Of a DNA stretch of 64,000 nt, positions 8,516 through 16,571 are shown in pieces; the first letter of the stretch is position 1; each line of letters opens with the position of its first letter. Source of the DNA: Actinomarinicola tropica (GTDB lineage: Bacteria; Actinomycetota; Acidimicrobiia; Acidimicrobiales; SKKL01); NCBI RefSeq assembly GCF_009650215.1, contig NZ_CP045851.1, positions 3,499,001-3,563,000 on the forward strand, written 5' to 3'. Both the position numbers and the translations under genes were made by a program. The notes beneath the pieces were generated by a model. It did no database searches and was not told the DNA's origin. It worked only from the letters and a program-made list of their open reading frames with translations.

Positions 8516-9655
8516 ATGGTCCTCGCAGAGCGACTCCCCAGAGAGGACGACGAGACATCGCCGACCCGCGAGCGGCCGGCACGGCCGCTGGCGCCAACCG
8601 TCCTCGCACTGCTCCTCGCGCTGATCGCCGTGCCGCTCGGGGTCGGCATCGGCCTGCCGCACGTGACGAAGAACGGGTTCACCCTCGTCGCCGTCCTCGG
8701 CATCCTGAGCCTCGTCGGTGGCATGGCCGCGTTCGCCACGTTCGTCGCCGTCGTCGTGCGCTCGACCCGCCGACTCGTCGGCTGGCCGGCGGTCCTGGGC
8801 GCTCTCCTCGCCGTCGCGCTCATGGTCTGGACGCTCGGCCAGGCGGTCGCCGCCACCAACGTGCCCCGCACCGAGCTCGGCGAGCGCACCCCGGCCGACC
8901 TCGGGCTCGCCTACGAGGACGTCGAGCTCCGGGCCACCGACGGCGTGCAGCTCTCGGCCTGGTACGTCCCCTCCGCGAACGGCGCCGCGGTGGTGCTCCT
9001 GCACGGCGCGGGCTCGAACCGGTCGAACGTGCTCGACCACGCTGCCGTCCTCGCGCGGCACGGCTACGGGGTGCTGCTGCTCGACACCAGGGGGCACGGG
9101 CGCAGCGAGGGGCGGGCGATGGACTTCGGCTGGTGGGGCGACGAGGACATCGGTGGAGCGGTCGCCTTCCTGCTCGACCGGCCGGACGTCGAGCCCGACC
9201 GCATCGGCGCCGTCGGCATGTCGATGGGAGGCGAGCAGGCGATCGGTGCCAGCGCGTCGGTCGAGCAGCTGCGTGCGGTCGTCGCCGAAGGGGCGACCAG
9301 CCGGGTCCGCGGCGACGCCGCCTGGCTCTCCGACGAGTACGGGGCGCGTGGCGCCCTGACCGAGTGGATCAGCGCAGCGACCTACGGGTTCGCCGACCTG
9401 TTGACCGATGCCGACCCGCCGATCACCCTGCACGACGCGGTCCGACAGGGCAGGGTGTCGACGTTGCTGATCGCCGCTGGTGACGTGCCCGACGAGGGCG
9501 ACGCCGGCCGCTACATCCGGTCCGGCTCGCCCGACACGGTCGAGCTGTGGGTGGTCCCCGACACCGGCCACACCGACGCGTTGCGGACGCACCCCGACGA
9601 GTGGGAGTCCCGGGTGATCGCCTTCCTCGACGCCGCGCTCGACCCGCGAGGCTGA
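8516..9655 (+). CDS. Membrane-anchored alpha/beta hydrolase (S9/DLH-like)
   Basis: A 379-residue protein. About residues 27-110 form three hydrophobic helices, then a serine-hydrolase domain follows: VVLLHGAGSNRSN (oxyanion region), LDTRGHGRS, the nucleophile elbow GMSMGGEQ and a catalytic His in PDTGHTDAL near the C terminus. ATG 8516 has a GGGAG seven bases upstream. The layout resembles actinobacterial membrane-bound hydrolases annotated as prolyl-oligopeptidase-like or dienelactone-hydrolase-like. Substrate unknown. A 76-base gap separates it from the hydrolase pair upstream. Confidence 0.8.
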   Translation: MVLAERLPREDDETSPTRERPARPLAPTVLALLLALIAVPLGVGIGLPHVTKNGFTLVAVLGILSLVGGMAAFATFVAVVVRSTRRLVGWPAVLGALLAVALMVWTLGQAVAATNVPRTELGERTPADLGLAYEDVELRATDGVQLSAWYVPSANGAAVVLLHGAGSNRSNVLDHAAVLARHGYGVLLLDTRGHGRSEGRAMDFGWWGDEDIGGAVAFLLDRPDVEPDRIGAVGMSMGGEQAIGASASVEQLRAVVAEGATSRVRGDAAWLSDEYGARGALTEWISAATYGFADLLTDADPPITLHDAVRQGRVSTLLIAAGDVPDEGDAGRYIRSGSPDTVELWVVPDTGHTDALRTHPDEWESRVIAFLDAALDPRG

Positions 9656-9668
9656 GCCGACCGGCCTC

Positions 9669-10154
9669 TCACGACGCGGGCGACCCAGGCGTCCCGAACC
9701 GGCGGCGGAGGCGCCGGTGGCGATGAGCGAACACGGCGGCGACGATCCGTCGGACGAGTGGTGCCGCCGGTCCGACGCGGGGCACCACGACGAGCCGATC
9801 GGTCACCACGCACCCGCCGCCCGGCCGATCTTCCACGCGACGCTCGTGCCGCCACCGGCGCTGGAGCCACGACGTCGAGTCCTCGTCAAAGCCCCGAGCG
9901 AGGACGCGGTCGAGCACCAACCGGTGGCGGTCGATCGGCACGATCCCGAGAAGGAGCAGCCAGCTCGAGAAGAGCGGCGCCCCCGGGACGACCTCGACCT
10001 CGTCGATCCGACCGAGCCCGCGTGGGTGCGTCATCCTCACCCACGGACCCAGCTCGGCGTTGACGCCCGGCATGGTCGCGACGACCGACCAGACCGCCTC
10101 GGCGGAGCTGTCGAGGTCGGTGGTGAACGTCAGGTCGATCGGTGCGCGGCTCAC
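9669..10154 (-). CDS. SRPBCC (START-like) family protein
   Basis: A 161-residue protein that reads from GTG at 10154 as VSRAPIDLTFTTDLDSSAEAVWSVV, the typical first strand and helix of the SRPBCC/START-like ligand-binding fold (strand, then a helix with xxExVW). The rest alternates short strands with an Arg-rich C-terminal helix. It converges with the hydrolase gene 13 bases away. Possible roles are lipid, polyketide or aromatic binding; nothing in the sequence narrows this. Confidence 0.65.
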   Translation of the reverse strand: MSRAPIDLTFTTDLDSSAEAVWSVVATMPGVNAELGPWVRMTHPRGLGRIDEVEVVPGAPLFSSWLLLLGIVPIDRHRLVLDRVLARGFDEDSTSWLQRRWRHERRVEDRPGGGCVVTDRLVVVPRVGPAAPLVRRIVAAVFAHRHRRLRRRFGTPGSPAS

Positions 10155-10176
10155 GCCATGCAAGTGTGGCGCTCGT

Positions 10177-10329
10177 CTAGCCCGGCTCGCCCGGCTCGGG
10201 CGGATCCTCGGCGTCAGGATCGATGACGCCACGCGCCGGCGACTCGGATCCGGGTTCGGGGGCGCCCTCGTCGCCGAGGTCGTCGGCGTCGTCCTTGTCG
10301 GCGGCGTGGTCGCGCGGGTCGTCGCTCAT
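10177..10329 (-). CDS. Small acidic protein, 50 residues
   Basis: A 50-residue protein beginning MSDDPRDHAADKDDADDLGD; nearly a third of residues are Asp or Glu and the rest mainly Pro, Gly and Ala, so it is probably unstructured. An AGGAGG lies six bases before the ATG, which supports real translation. It lies 22 bases upstream of the SRPBCC gene on the same strand. No family is recognised. Confidence 0.5.
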   Translation of the reverse strand: MSDDPRDHAADKDDADDLGDEGAPEPGSESPARGVIDPDAEDPPEPGEPG

Positions 10330-10426
10330 GGAGATCCTCCTGGCGCGCTCGGACAGGCCGACGATCTGCCCTGCTCCGACGGCCCCGAAACGGCGACGCC
10401 CGCCCCGACGGGGGCACACTGGCCGG

Positions 10427-11041
10427 ATGGGGCTGTACGCCGAGCACGTCGTGCCGCGGATCGTCGACCTGACCCTGCGCGGACCGGACGTCGAGCGGAT
10501 CCGGGAGCGCGTGTGCTTCGGGCTCTCGGGCGAGGTCCTCGAGGTGGGGTTCGGCAGCGGTCGCAACCTGCCGCACATGCCGGTGGCCGTCACCAAGGTG
10601 CTGGCCGTCGATCCGTCGTCGGTCGGCCGTGACATGGCGGCCGAGCGGGTCGACGCCAGCCCCGTGGCCGTCGAGTGGGTCGGGCTCGACGGCGAGCACC
10701 TGCCGCTGCCCGACGGCTCGGCCGACCACGCCCTCAGCACCTGGACGCTGTGCACCATCCCCGACGTCGACCTCGCGCTGCGGGAGGTGCGCCGCGTCCT
10801 CCGGCCGGGCGGCACGCTGCACTTCGTCGAGCACGGCCTGGCGCCCGACCCCCGCACCGCCCGACGCCAGCACCGGTTCACGCCGGTGCAGCGCCGGATC
10901 GCCGGTGGCTGCCACCTCGACCGGCCGATCGACGAGCTGATCGGTGCGGCCGGGTTCCGCATCGACCGCCTCGACACGTACCTCGGTGCCCGACCTGCGG
11001 CGTTCGGCTGGTTCTACGAGGGCGTGGCGACGCCGGTCTGA
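10427..11041 (+). CDS. Class I SAM-dependent methyltransferase
   Basis: A 204-residue methyltransferase. The SAM-binding motif I is VLEVGFGSGRNLPH (about residues 37-50), motif II region is VLAVDPSS, and the post-motif is HALSTWTLCTIPDVDLALREV, followed by VLRPGGTLHFVEHG (motif III), as in the Methyltransf_11/UbiE-like group. The ATG at 10427 is preceded by CACACTGGCCGG, which fits a leaderless promoter (hexamer CACACT six bases before the ATG). The substrate is not evident; phospholipid or quinone methyltransferases have similar sequences. Confidence 0.85.
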   Translation: MGLYAEHVVPRIVDLTLRGPDVERIRERVCFGLSGEVLEVGFGSGRNLPHMPVAVTKVLAVDPSSVGRDMAAERVDASPVAVEWVGLDGEHLPLPDGSADHALSTWTLCTIPDVDLALREVRRVLRPGGTLHFVEHGLAPDPRTARRQHRFTPVQRRIAGGCHLDRPIDELIGAAGFRIDRLDTYLGARPAAFGWFYEGVATPV

Positions 11042-11053
11042 CGCCGCGTCCGC

Positions 11054-13024
11054 TCAGTCCAACCCACGGCGGGCGAGCAGCGGTTCGATGCGCGGGTCGC
11101 GGCCCCGGAAGGCGCGGAACGCGTCCATCGGGTCGCCGCTGCCGCCTCTCGACAGCAACGTGCGGCGGAAGTGCTCGCCGTTCTCGCGTGTGAGTCCGCC
11201 GTTCTCCTCGAACCACTCGACGGTGTCGGCGTCGAGCACCTCGCTCCAGATGTAGGAGTAGTAGCCGGCGCTGTATCCCCCTCCGAAGATGTGCGCGAAG
11301 TAGCTCGTGCGGTAGCGGGAGCCCACGAGTGCGAAGTCGACCCCGGCGTCCTCGAACGCCGCCGCCTCGAACGCCTCGGCATCGTCCACCACCGTGCCCT
11401 CGGGGATCGTGTGCCACGTCCAGTCGAGCAGCGCGGCCTTCAGGTACTCCAGGGTGGCGAAGCCCTGCCCGAACCGCTCGGCCTCGGCCATCTTGTCGAC
11501 CAGCTCCCGCGGCATGGGCTCGCCGGTCTCGTGGTGGCGGGCGTAGTGCGGGAGCACCTCGGGGTGGGTGGCCCACATCTCGTTGACCTGGGACGGGAAC
11601 TCGACGAAGTCCCGGGGCACCGACGTGCCCGAGACCCGGGGGAAGCGCACGTCCGACAGCAGGCCGTGCAGGGCGTGGCCGAACTCGTGGAACGCGGTGC
11701 GCACCTCGTCGTAGGTGAGCAGCGTCGGTCCGCTCGCCGGCTTCGTGACGTTGAGGTTGTTGACCACGACGGGCTGCTCGCCGAGCAGGTGGGACTGGTC
11801 GACGAGGCTGTTCATCCACGCGCCGCCCCGCTTGGTGGGCCGGGCGTAGGGGTCGAGGAGGAAGAGGCCGAGGGGCGTGCCGTCCTCCTCGAGGACCTCC
11901 CACGTGCGCACGTCGTGGTGGTAGCCGGCCAGGTCGTCGCGCCGCGCGAACGTCAGCCCGTAGAGGCCATGGGCCGCGCGGAACACGCCCTCCTCGTACA
12001 CCCGGTCCAGCTCGAAGTACGGCCGCATCGCGCCCTCGTCGATCGAGTAGCGGGCGGCTCGCACCTCCTCGGCGTAGAACGACCAGTCCCACGGCTCGAT
12101 CGGGAACCCCGCCTGCTCGCTCAGCGCCTCGGCCTCACGGCGGGCGTTCGCCACCGCCGGCCCGCTCAACCGCCCGAGCATGTCCTCGACCGCGTCGAGC
12201 GTCCTCGCCGTCTGATCGGCCACCGCGTACGCGGCGTGGCTCGGGTACCCGAGCAGCGCGGCGCGCTCCGCCCGCAGCGCCGCCATCCGGATGGCGAGTT
12301 CGCGGTTGGCGGCCGCCCGCCCGATCGACAGCTCGTACAGCCGTCGGCGCACGTCCCGATCGGTCAGCTCGGCCAGCGCCGGCTGGTTCGTGAAGTTGAG
12401 CAGCGGCAGGCGGTACGTCCCGTCGTCCTGGCGGAGCCCCTCGATCGCCGCGGGGTCGAGGCCGTCGAGCTGCGCCGGGTCGTCGACGACCAGGGCCTCG
12501 GCGGTCGATGCCTCGAGCAGCGCCTGGCGGAACGTCGTCGACAGGCGGGACAGCTCCTGGTTCAGCTCCCGCAGGCGGGCCTGGTCCTCGTCGGACAGGT
12601 CGGCGCCGGCGCGAGCGAAGTCGAGCCGGTAGCGCTCGAGGATCCAGGCCTCCTCCGGATCGGTCGCCTCCACGCGGCGGAGCCGGTCGTAGAGCCCGCG
12701 GTGCATGTGGATGGCGTCCGAGTGCGCGGTGAGGCGGGGCGAGATCTCGGTCTCGAGCGCCCGGATCCCGTCGGTCGAGTCGGAGGCGACGAGGCTGAAG
12801 AACGCCACCGACGTGCGGTGCAGCACCCGGCCGGCCCGCTCGAGGGCGCCGATCACGTTGTCGATCGTCGGCTCGGCGGGATCGGCGGCGATGCGCTCGA
12901 CCTCCGCCAGGTGCTCGGCCATGCCCTGCTCGAACGCCGGGAGGAAGTGCTCCTCCGCGATGTCGGCGAACGGCGGCAGCTGGTAGGGCAGGTCGCTCGG
13001 CACGACGAGCGGGTTCTCGGCCAC
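11054..13024 (-). CDS. M3-family zinc metallopeptidase (oligopeptidase A / Dcp type)
   Basis: A 656-residue cytoplasmic peptidase. The zinc-binding motif HEFGH lies at about residue 443 inside FHEFGHALHGLLSD, with the downstream Glu ligand expected in FVEFPSQVNEMW. N-terminal YQLPPFADIAEEHFLPAFEQGM is typical of the M3A subfamily, and the length matches. GTG at 13024 was chosen because a GAGGAG sits six bases upstream; an open reading frame extends further but only as out-of-frame text of the neighbouring gene. The enzyme degrades short peptides such as those left by ATP-dependent proteases (family knowledge). Confidence 0.9.
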   Translation of the reverse strand: MAENPLVVPSDLPYQLPPFADIAEEHFLPAFEQGMAEHLAEVERIAADPAEPTIDNVIGALERAGRVLHRTSVAFFSLVASDSTDGIRALETEISPRLTAHSDAIHMHRGLYDRLRRVEATDPEEAWILERYRLDFARAGADLSDEDQARLRELNQELSRLSTTFRQALLEASTAEALVVDDPAQLDGLDPAAIEGLRQDDGTYRLPLLNFTNQPALAELTDRDVRRRLYELSIGRAAANRELAIRMAALRAERAALLGYPSHAAYAVADQTARTLDAVEDMLGRLSGPAVANARREAEALSEQAGFPIEPWDWSFYAEEVRAARYSIDEGAMRPYFELDRVYEEGVFRAAHGLYGLTFARRDDLAGYHHDVRTWEVLEEDGTPLGLFLLDPYARPTKRGGAWMNSLVDQSHLLGEQPVVVNNLNVTKPASGPTLLTYDEVRTAFHEFGHALHGLLSDVRFPRVSGTSVPRDFVEFPSQVNEMWATHPEVLPHYARHHETGEPMPRELVDKMAEAERFGQGFATLEYLKAALLDWTWHTIPEGTVVDDAEAFEAAAFEDAGVDFALVGSRYRTSYFAHIFGGGYSAGYYSYIWSEVLDADTVEWFEENGGLTRENGEHFRRTLLSRGGSGDPMDAFRAFRGRDPRIEPLLARRGLD

Positions 13025-13108
13025 GGCGGGCTCCTCGGGTGGGCGGAGACGGCGGGACCGCGAGTTGACCACACGCACGCCGGGCCGCGCAGGGGGTAGA
13101 CAGGGACG

Positions 13109-13975
13109 ATGCAGCTCGGAGCGGTGTTCCCCCAGCTCGAGTCGGGCGGCGACGTCGGCGCCGTGCGCGCCTACGCCCTCGGCGTCGAGGAGGTGGGCTT
13201 CCGGCACCTGGCGATCTACGACCACGTCGTCGGCGCCGACCCCGCGGTCCACCAGGGGTGGTCCGGCCCGTACGACGTCGACTCGACCTTCCACGAGCCG
13301 TTCGTGTTCCTCGGCTACCTGGCGGCCATCACCCGGCTGGAGCTGGTGACGAGCATCGTCATCCTCCCCCAGCGCCAGACCGCCCTCGTCGCCAAGCAGG
13401 CGGCCGAGCTCGACCTGCTCAGCGAGGGTCGGTTCCGCTTCGGCGTGGGCGTCGGCTGGAACGCCGTCGAGTACGAGGCGCTCGGCGAGGACTTCTCCAC
13501 CCGCGGACGTCGGGAGGAGGAGCAGATCGGCCTCCTGCGCCGCCTGTGGACCGAGCGGACCGTCACGTTCACGGGCGAGTTCGACCGCATCACCGGCGCC
13601 GGCATCGCCCCGCTGCCGGTGCAGCGACCGATCCCGGTGTGGCTCGGCGGCGCGTCCGACGCGGCGTACCGGCGGATCGGGCGGCTGGGCGACGGGTGGT
13701 TCCCCCAGGTCCCGCCGGGCGAGCGCCTCGACGCCGCGCTCGCCACCATCGCCGCTGCGGCGCGCGAGGCGGGGCGGGACCCGTCGGCGATCGGCATGGA
13801 GGGCCGGGTCAGCTGGGGAGCAGGGGGTCTCGACACTCTGCTCGACCATGCCGAGCGCTGGCGGAACGCCGGGGCGACGCACCTGTCGGTCAACACGATG
13901 GGGGCCGGCTTCGATGACATCGACGACCACCTCGAGGCCCTCTCGGCGGTCGCTGACGCCCTCGCCGGCGGCTAG
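13109..13975 (+). CDS. LLM-class (luciferase-like) probable F420-dependent oxidoreductase
   Basis: A 288-residue TIM-barrel protein of the luciferase-like monooxygenase family. Recognisable segments are GVEEVGFRHLAIYDHVV, LELVTSIVILPQRQTALVAKQ, LLSEGRFRFGVGVGWNAVEYE and PIPVWLGGASDAAYRRIGRLGDGW, the pattern of the TIGR03619-type F420-dependent group in actinobacteria. It is divergent from the M3 peptidase gene, 84 bases apart, and ends four bases into the convergent ClC gene. Cofactor F420 rather than FMN is inferred from the subfamily; substrate unknown. Confidence 0.85.
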   Translation: MQLGAVFPQLESGGDVGAVRAYALGVEEVGFRHLAIYDHVVGADPAVHQGWSGPYDVDSTFHEPFVFLGYLAAITRLELVTSIVILPQRQTALVAKQAAELDLLSEGRFRFGVGVGWNAVEYEALGEDFSTRGRREEEQIGLLRRLWTERTVTFTGEFDRITGAGIAPLPVQRPIPVWLGGASDAAYRRIGRLGDGWFPQVPPGERLDAALATIAAAAREAGRDPSAIGMEGRVSWGAGGLDTLLDHAERWRNAGATHLSVNTMGAGFDDIDDHLEALSAVADALAGG

Positions 13976-15732
13976 CGGGTCGCGGCGTCCCCGCGGTCGC
14001 GGCGACGGAACCGCTCCACCACGCTGCCGTCCTGGCGGCGCTCGAGCTCCATCTGGCGGCGACGCACCTTCAGCAGGTCGGTGCGGGTGCACATCCCGAC
14101 CAGACGGCCGTCGCCGTCGACGACCGGGAGGTGCTCGACGTGCTCCTCGACCATCACCTGGAGCGCGTGCTGGGCGGTCGACTCGGGCCTGGTCGACACC
14201 ACGTCGCGCGCCGCGCTGTCGGCCAACGGCGCGTCGTCGGGTGCGTCGTCGCGCAGGATGTCGCCCCGGGCGACGATCCCGACGAGCGCGTCGCCGTCGA
14301 CGAGCGGATAGGCGCCGTGACCTCCGGCGGTGAAGCGCGTGCGGGCGTCGCCGACCGACGAGGAGGCCGGCAACGTCTCGACGTCACTCGTCATGATCTC
14401 GCCGACCGCGACCCCGGCGAAGGGGTCGACGCCGTAGTGGCGTCCGATCCGCAGACCTCGGCGTCGCAGCTTCTCGGTCATCAGGCTGTCGGAGCAGACC
14501 GCCGAGTAGACGACGTCGGCGATCACCGTGGCGAGCATGAGCGGCAGGATCACGTCGTAGTCGCGGGTCAGCTCGAAGACGAACACGATCGAGGTGAACG
14601 TCGCCTGGGTCGCAGCGCCGAACGTCGCCGCCATCGCGACGACGGCGAACGCCCCGAGCGCCACGTCCGGCCCGGGCAGCGCGTCGTTGATGACCGAGCC
14701 CGCCACGGTGCCGAACGCCGAGCTGATGAGCAGGATCGGGGCGAGGGTGCCACCGGACGTGCCCGATCCGAGGGCCAGCCACCACGCGATGAGCTTGCCC
14801 AGGGCCAGGCCGCCCGCCGTGGCCACGGCGACCTCACCCGCGAGGACGTCGCCGATCGCGTCGTAGCCGACGCCGAGCGCCCGGGGCACGAACAGGCCGA
14901 CCGTGGCGAAGCCGACCGCGCCGATGGCGGGGTGCCAGAAGTCCCCGACGGGCAGCCGTCGGTACAGGCCCTCGATGGCGAACAGGCCCTTGCTGACGAC
15001 GATCGCCAGCACGCCGCACGCCAGGCCGAGCAGGGCGAACGCCGGGAGGACCTCGAGGCCGGCGACGTCGTGGGCCGGCACCTCGAACAGCGGCCCGTGC
15101 CCGAACAGCGCGGAGTGCATCCCGCCGGCGATCGAGGTGGCGACGACCAGGGGGACGAAGGCGCGGGCCGAGAACTCGAACAGGAGCAGCTCGATGGCGA
15201 GGACCACGGCGGCGAGCGGTGCGCCGAACGTGGCGGCCATCCCCGCAGCGGCACCCACCGCCAGCAGGATCTTGCGCTCGGACGGCGTGACGGGGATCGC
15301 CTGGCCGAGCAGCGACCCGATCGATCCGCCGGTGACGATGATGGGACCCTCGGCGCCGAACGGCGCGCCGGTGCCGATCGCGATGGCCGCCGACACCGGC
15401 TTGGCCAGCGCGGTCCGCGGTGCGATGCGGCTCTGCTTGGTGAGGACCGCCTCCATCGTCTCGGGGATGCCGTGGCCCCGGATGACCGGCGCCCACCTCG
15501 CCAGGGCGCTGATGAGCAGCCCGCCGGCGACGGCGACGAGGAACAGCGTCGGCCCCGGCTCGAAGTCCTCGAACGAACGGGCGTGGGCGGACAGCTCACC
15601 GAACAGCGCCAGGTTGGTGATGAGGTCGATCAGGTGGACGAGCACCCACGCCGCGCCGCCGCCGACGAGGCCGAGGACGGCGGCGAGGGAGGCGAGCAGG
15701 AGCAGGCGACGGGTGGAGGTGGTGGGATGCAT
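13972..15732 (-). CDS. ClC-family chloride channel/antiporter with C-terminal CBS pair
   Basis: A 586-residue membrane protein. Residues 1 to about 430 form the ClC channel: gating-glutamate loop GAPFGAEGPI, the filter GSGTSGGTLAP and the final FGAATQATFTSIVFVFELT helix are all present. The soluble C-terminal part contains two CBS motifs (VGEIMTSDVETLP... and ARDVVSTRPES...HLPVVDGDGRLVGM). It starts at ATG 15732, only 25 bases from the divergent MarR gene, so the two share one control region. The gating Glu suggests it can work as a Cl-/H+ exchanger, but channel activity cannot be excluded from sequence. Confidence 0.9.
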   Translation of the reverse strand: MHPTTSTRRLLLLASLAAVLGLVGGGAAWVLVHLIDLITNLALFGELSAHARSFEDFEPGPTLFLVAVAGGLLISALARWAPVIRGHGIPETMEAVLTKQSRIAPRTALAKPVSAAIAIGTGAPFGAEGPIIVTGGSIGSLLGQAIPVTPSERKILLAVGAAAGMAATFGAPLAAVVLAIELLLFEFSARAFVPLVVATSIAGGMHSALFGHGPLFEVPAHDVAGLEVLPAFALLGLACGVLAIVVSKGLFAIEGLYRRLPVGDFWHPAIGAVGFATVGLFVPRALGVGYDAIGDVLAGEVAVATAGGLALGKLIAWWLALGSGTSGGTLAPILLISSAFGTVAGSVINDALPGPDVALGAFAVVAMAATFGAATQATFTSIVFVFELTRDYDVILPLMLATVIADVVYSAVCSDSLMTEKLRRRGLRIGRHYGVDPFAGVAVGEIMTSDVETLPASSSVGDARTRFTAGGHGAYPLVDGDALVGIVARGDILRDDAPDDAPLADSAARDVVSTRPESTAQHALQVMVEEHVEHLPVVDGDGRLVGMCTRTDLLKVRRRQMELERRQDGSVVERFRRRDRGDAATR

Positions 15733-15745
15733 CGTGACACGAGAG

Positions 15746-15751
15746 TATCGT
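15746..15751 (+). promoter_or_regulatory. Probable leaderless -10 element (TATCGT) of the MarR gene
   Basis: TATCGT lies six bases before the ATG at 15758, the spacing expected for a leaderless actinobacterial transcript. It sits inside the 25-base divergent space between the ClC and MarR genes, so MarR binding here could control both. Confidence 0.45.
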
Positions 15752-15757
15752 GAGGCG

Positions 15758-16183
15758 ATGGGTCCTCCACAGGCGACGCTGACCGATGCCGACTTCGAGC
15801 GCCTGCTCGACTTCCGGGACGGGCTCCGCCGGTTCCTCCGCTGGAGCGAGGACGAAGCCAAGGGCGTCGGGCTCACCGCCGCGCAGCACCAGCTCCTGCT
15901 CGTCGTGCGCGGGCACGGGTCGGCGCCGTCGATCAGCGACGTGGCCGACCACCTCCTGCTGCGGCACCACAGCGCCGTCGAGCTCGTCGATCGTGCCGAG
16001 GCCGCCGGCCTCGTCGAGCGGCTCCACGACGACGACGACCAGCGCATCGTTCGACTGCAGCTGACACCGGACGGCGCCGCCAAGGTCGAGTCGCTCGCCG
16101 CCGCCCACCTCGAGGAGCTCTCCCGGCTCCGGCCGAGGTTCACGACCCTGTGGAGCGACCTCCCCGATCCGCACGACCGCTGA
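15758..16183 (+). CDS. MarR-family transcriptional regulator
   Basis: A 141-residue winged-helix regulator. The recognition helix region is PSISDVADHLLLRHHSAVELVDRAEAAGLVER, followed by the wing DDDDQRIVRLQLTPDG, the standard MarR order (the usual DRR wing is here DQR). ATG 15758 follows a leaderless-type hexamer; a GTG at 15734 is a less likely alternative start. It diverges from the ClC gene and its 3' end overlaps the convergent B12-domain gene by 44 bases. Target and effector are unknown; the adjacent channel gene is the best candidate. Confidence 0.85.
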   Translation: MGPPQATLTDADFERLLDFRDGLRRFLRWSEDEAKGVGLTAAQHQLLLVVRGHGSAPSISDVADHLLLRHHSAVELVDRAEAAGLVERLHDDDDQRIVRLQLTPDGAAKVESLAAAHLEELSRLRPRFTTLWSDLPDPHDR

Positions 16184-16571
16184 CCGCTCCCCGCACGGCC
16201 GCGGCGACGTCGCCGGCCGACGTGCCGGGACCGAGGATGGCCGCGACGCCCGCGTCCCGCAGCGGCTCGACGTCGACCTCGGGGATGATCCCCCCGACGA
16301 TCACCGGGATGTCGAGCCCCGCGCCACGCAGCGCCTCGACCATCCGCGGGGCGATCGTCATGTGGCTCGCGTTGTGGAGCGACAGGCCCACCGCGTCGGC
16401 ATCCTCGTCGAGAGCGGCGGCGACGACCGTCTCCACCGTCTGGCGGAGGCCCAGGTAGATCACCTCGATGCCGGCGTCGCGCAGCATGCGCGTCACCACC
16501 CGCAGCCCCCGGTCGTGGCCGTCGAGCCCGACCTTGGCCAGCACCACCCGCGGCCGCTCGACGACGCTCAC
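16140..16571 (-). CDS. Cobalamin-binding subunit of a B12-dependent acyl-CoA mutase
   Basis: A 143-residue stand-alone B12-binding domain. It has DGHDRG (the DxHxxG motif with the cobalt-binding His) at about residues 18-23, SLHNASH (the second base-off motif) and GGIIP. GTG 16571 overlaps the stop of the large-subunit gene by four bases, so the two are translated together. Separate large and small chains are the arrangement of isobutyryl-CoA mutase, 2-hydroxyisobutyryl-CoA mutase and archaeal methylmalonyl-CoA mutases; see the large subunit for substrate. Confidence 0.9.
   Translation of the reverse strand: MSVVERPRVVLAKVGLDGHDRGLRVVTRMLRDAGIEVIYLGLRQTVETVVAAALDEDADAVGLSLHNASHMTIAPRMVEALRGAGLDIPVIVGGIIPEVDVEPLRDAGVAAILGPGTSAGDVAAAVRGAVSGRADRGGRSTGS

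Noticed and set aside
11171-13099. A 642-residue rightward frame opposite the M3 peptidase gene
   Set aside because: Antisense shadow with no recognisable domain; the HEFGH peptidase on the minus strand is unambiguous.
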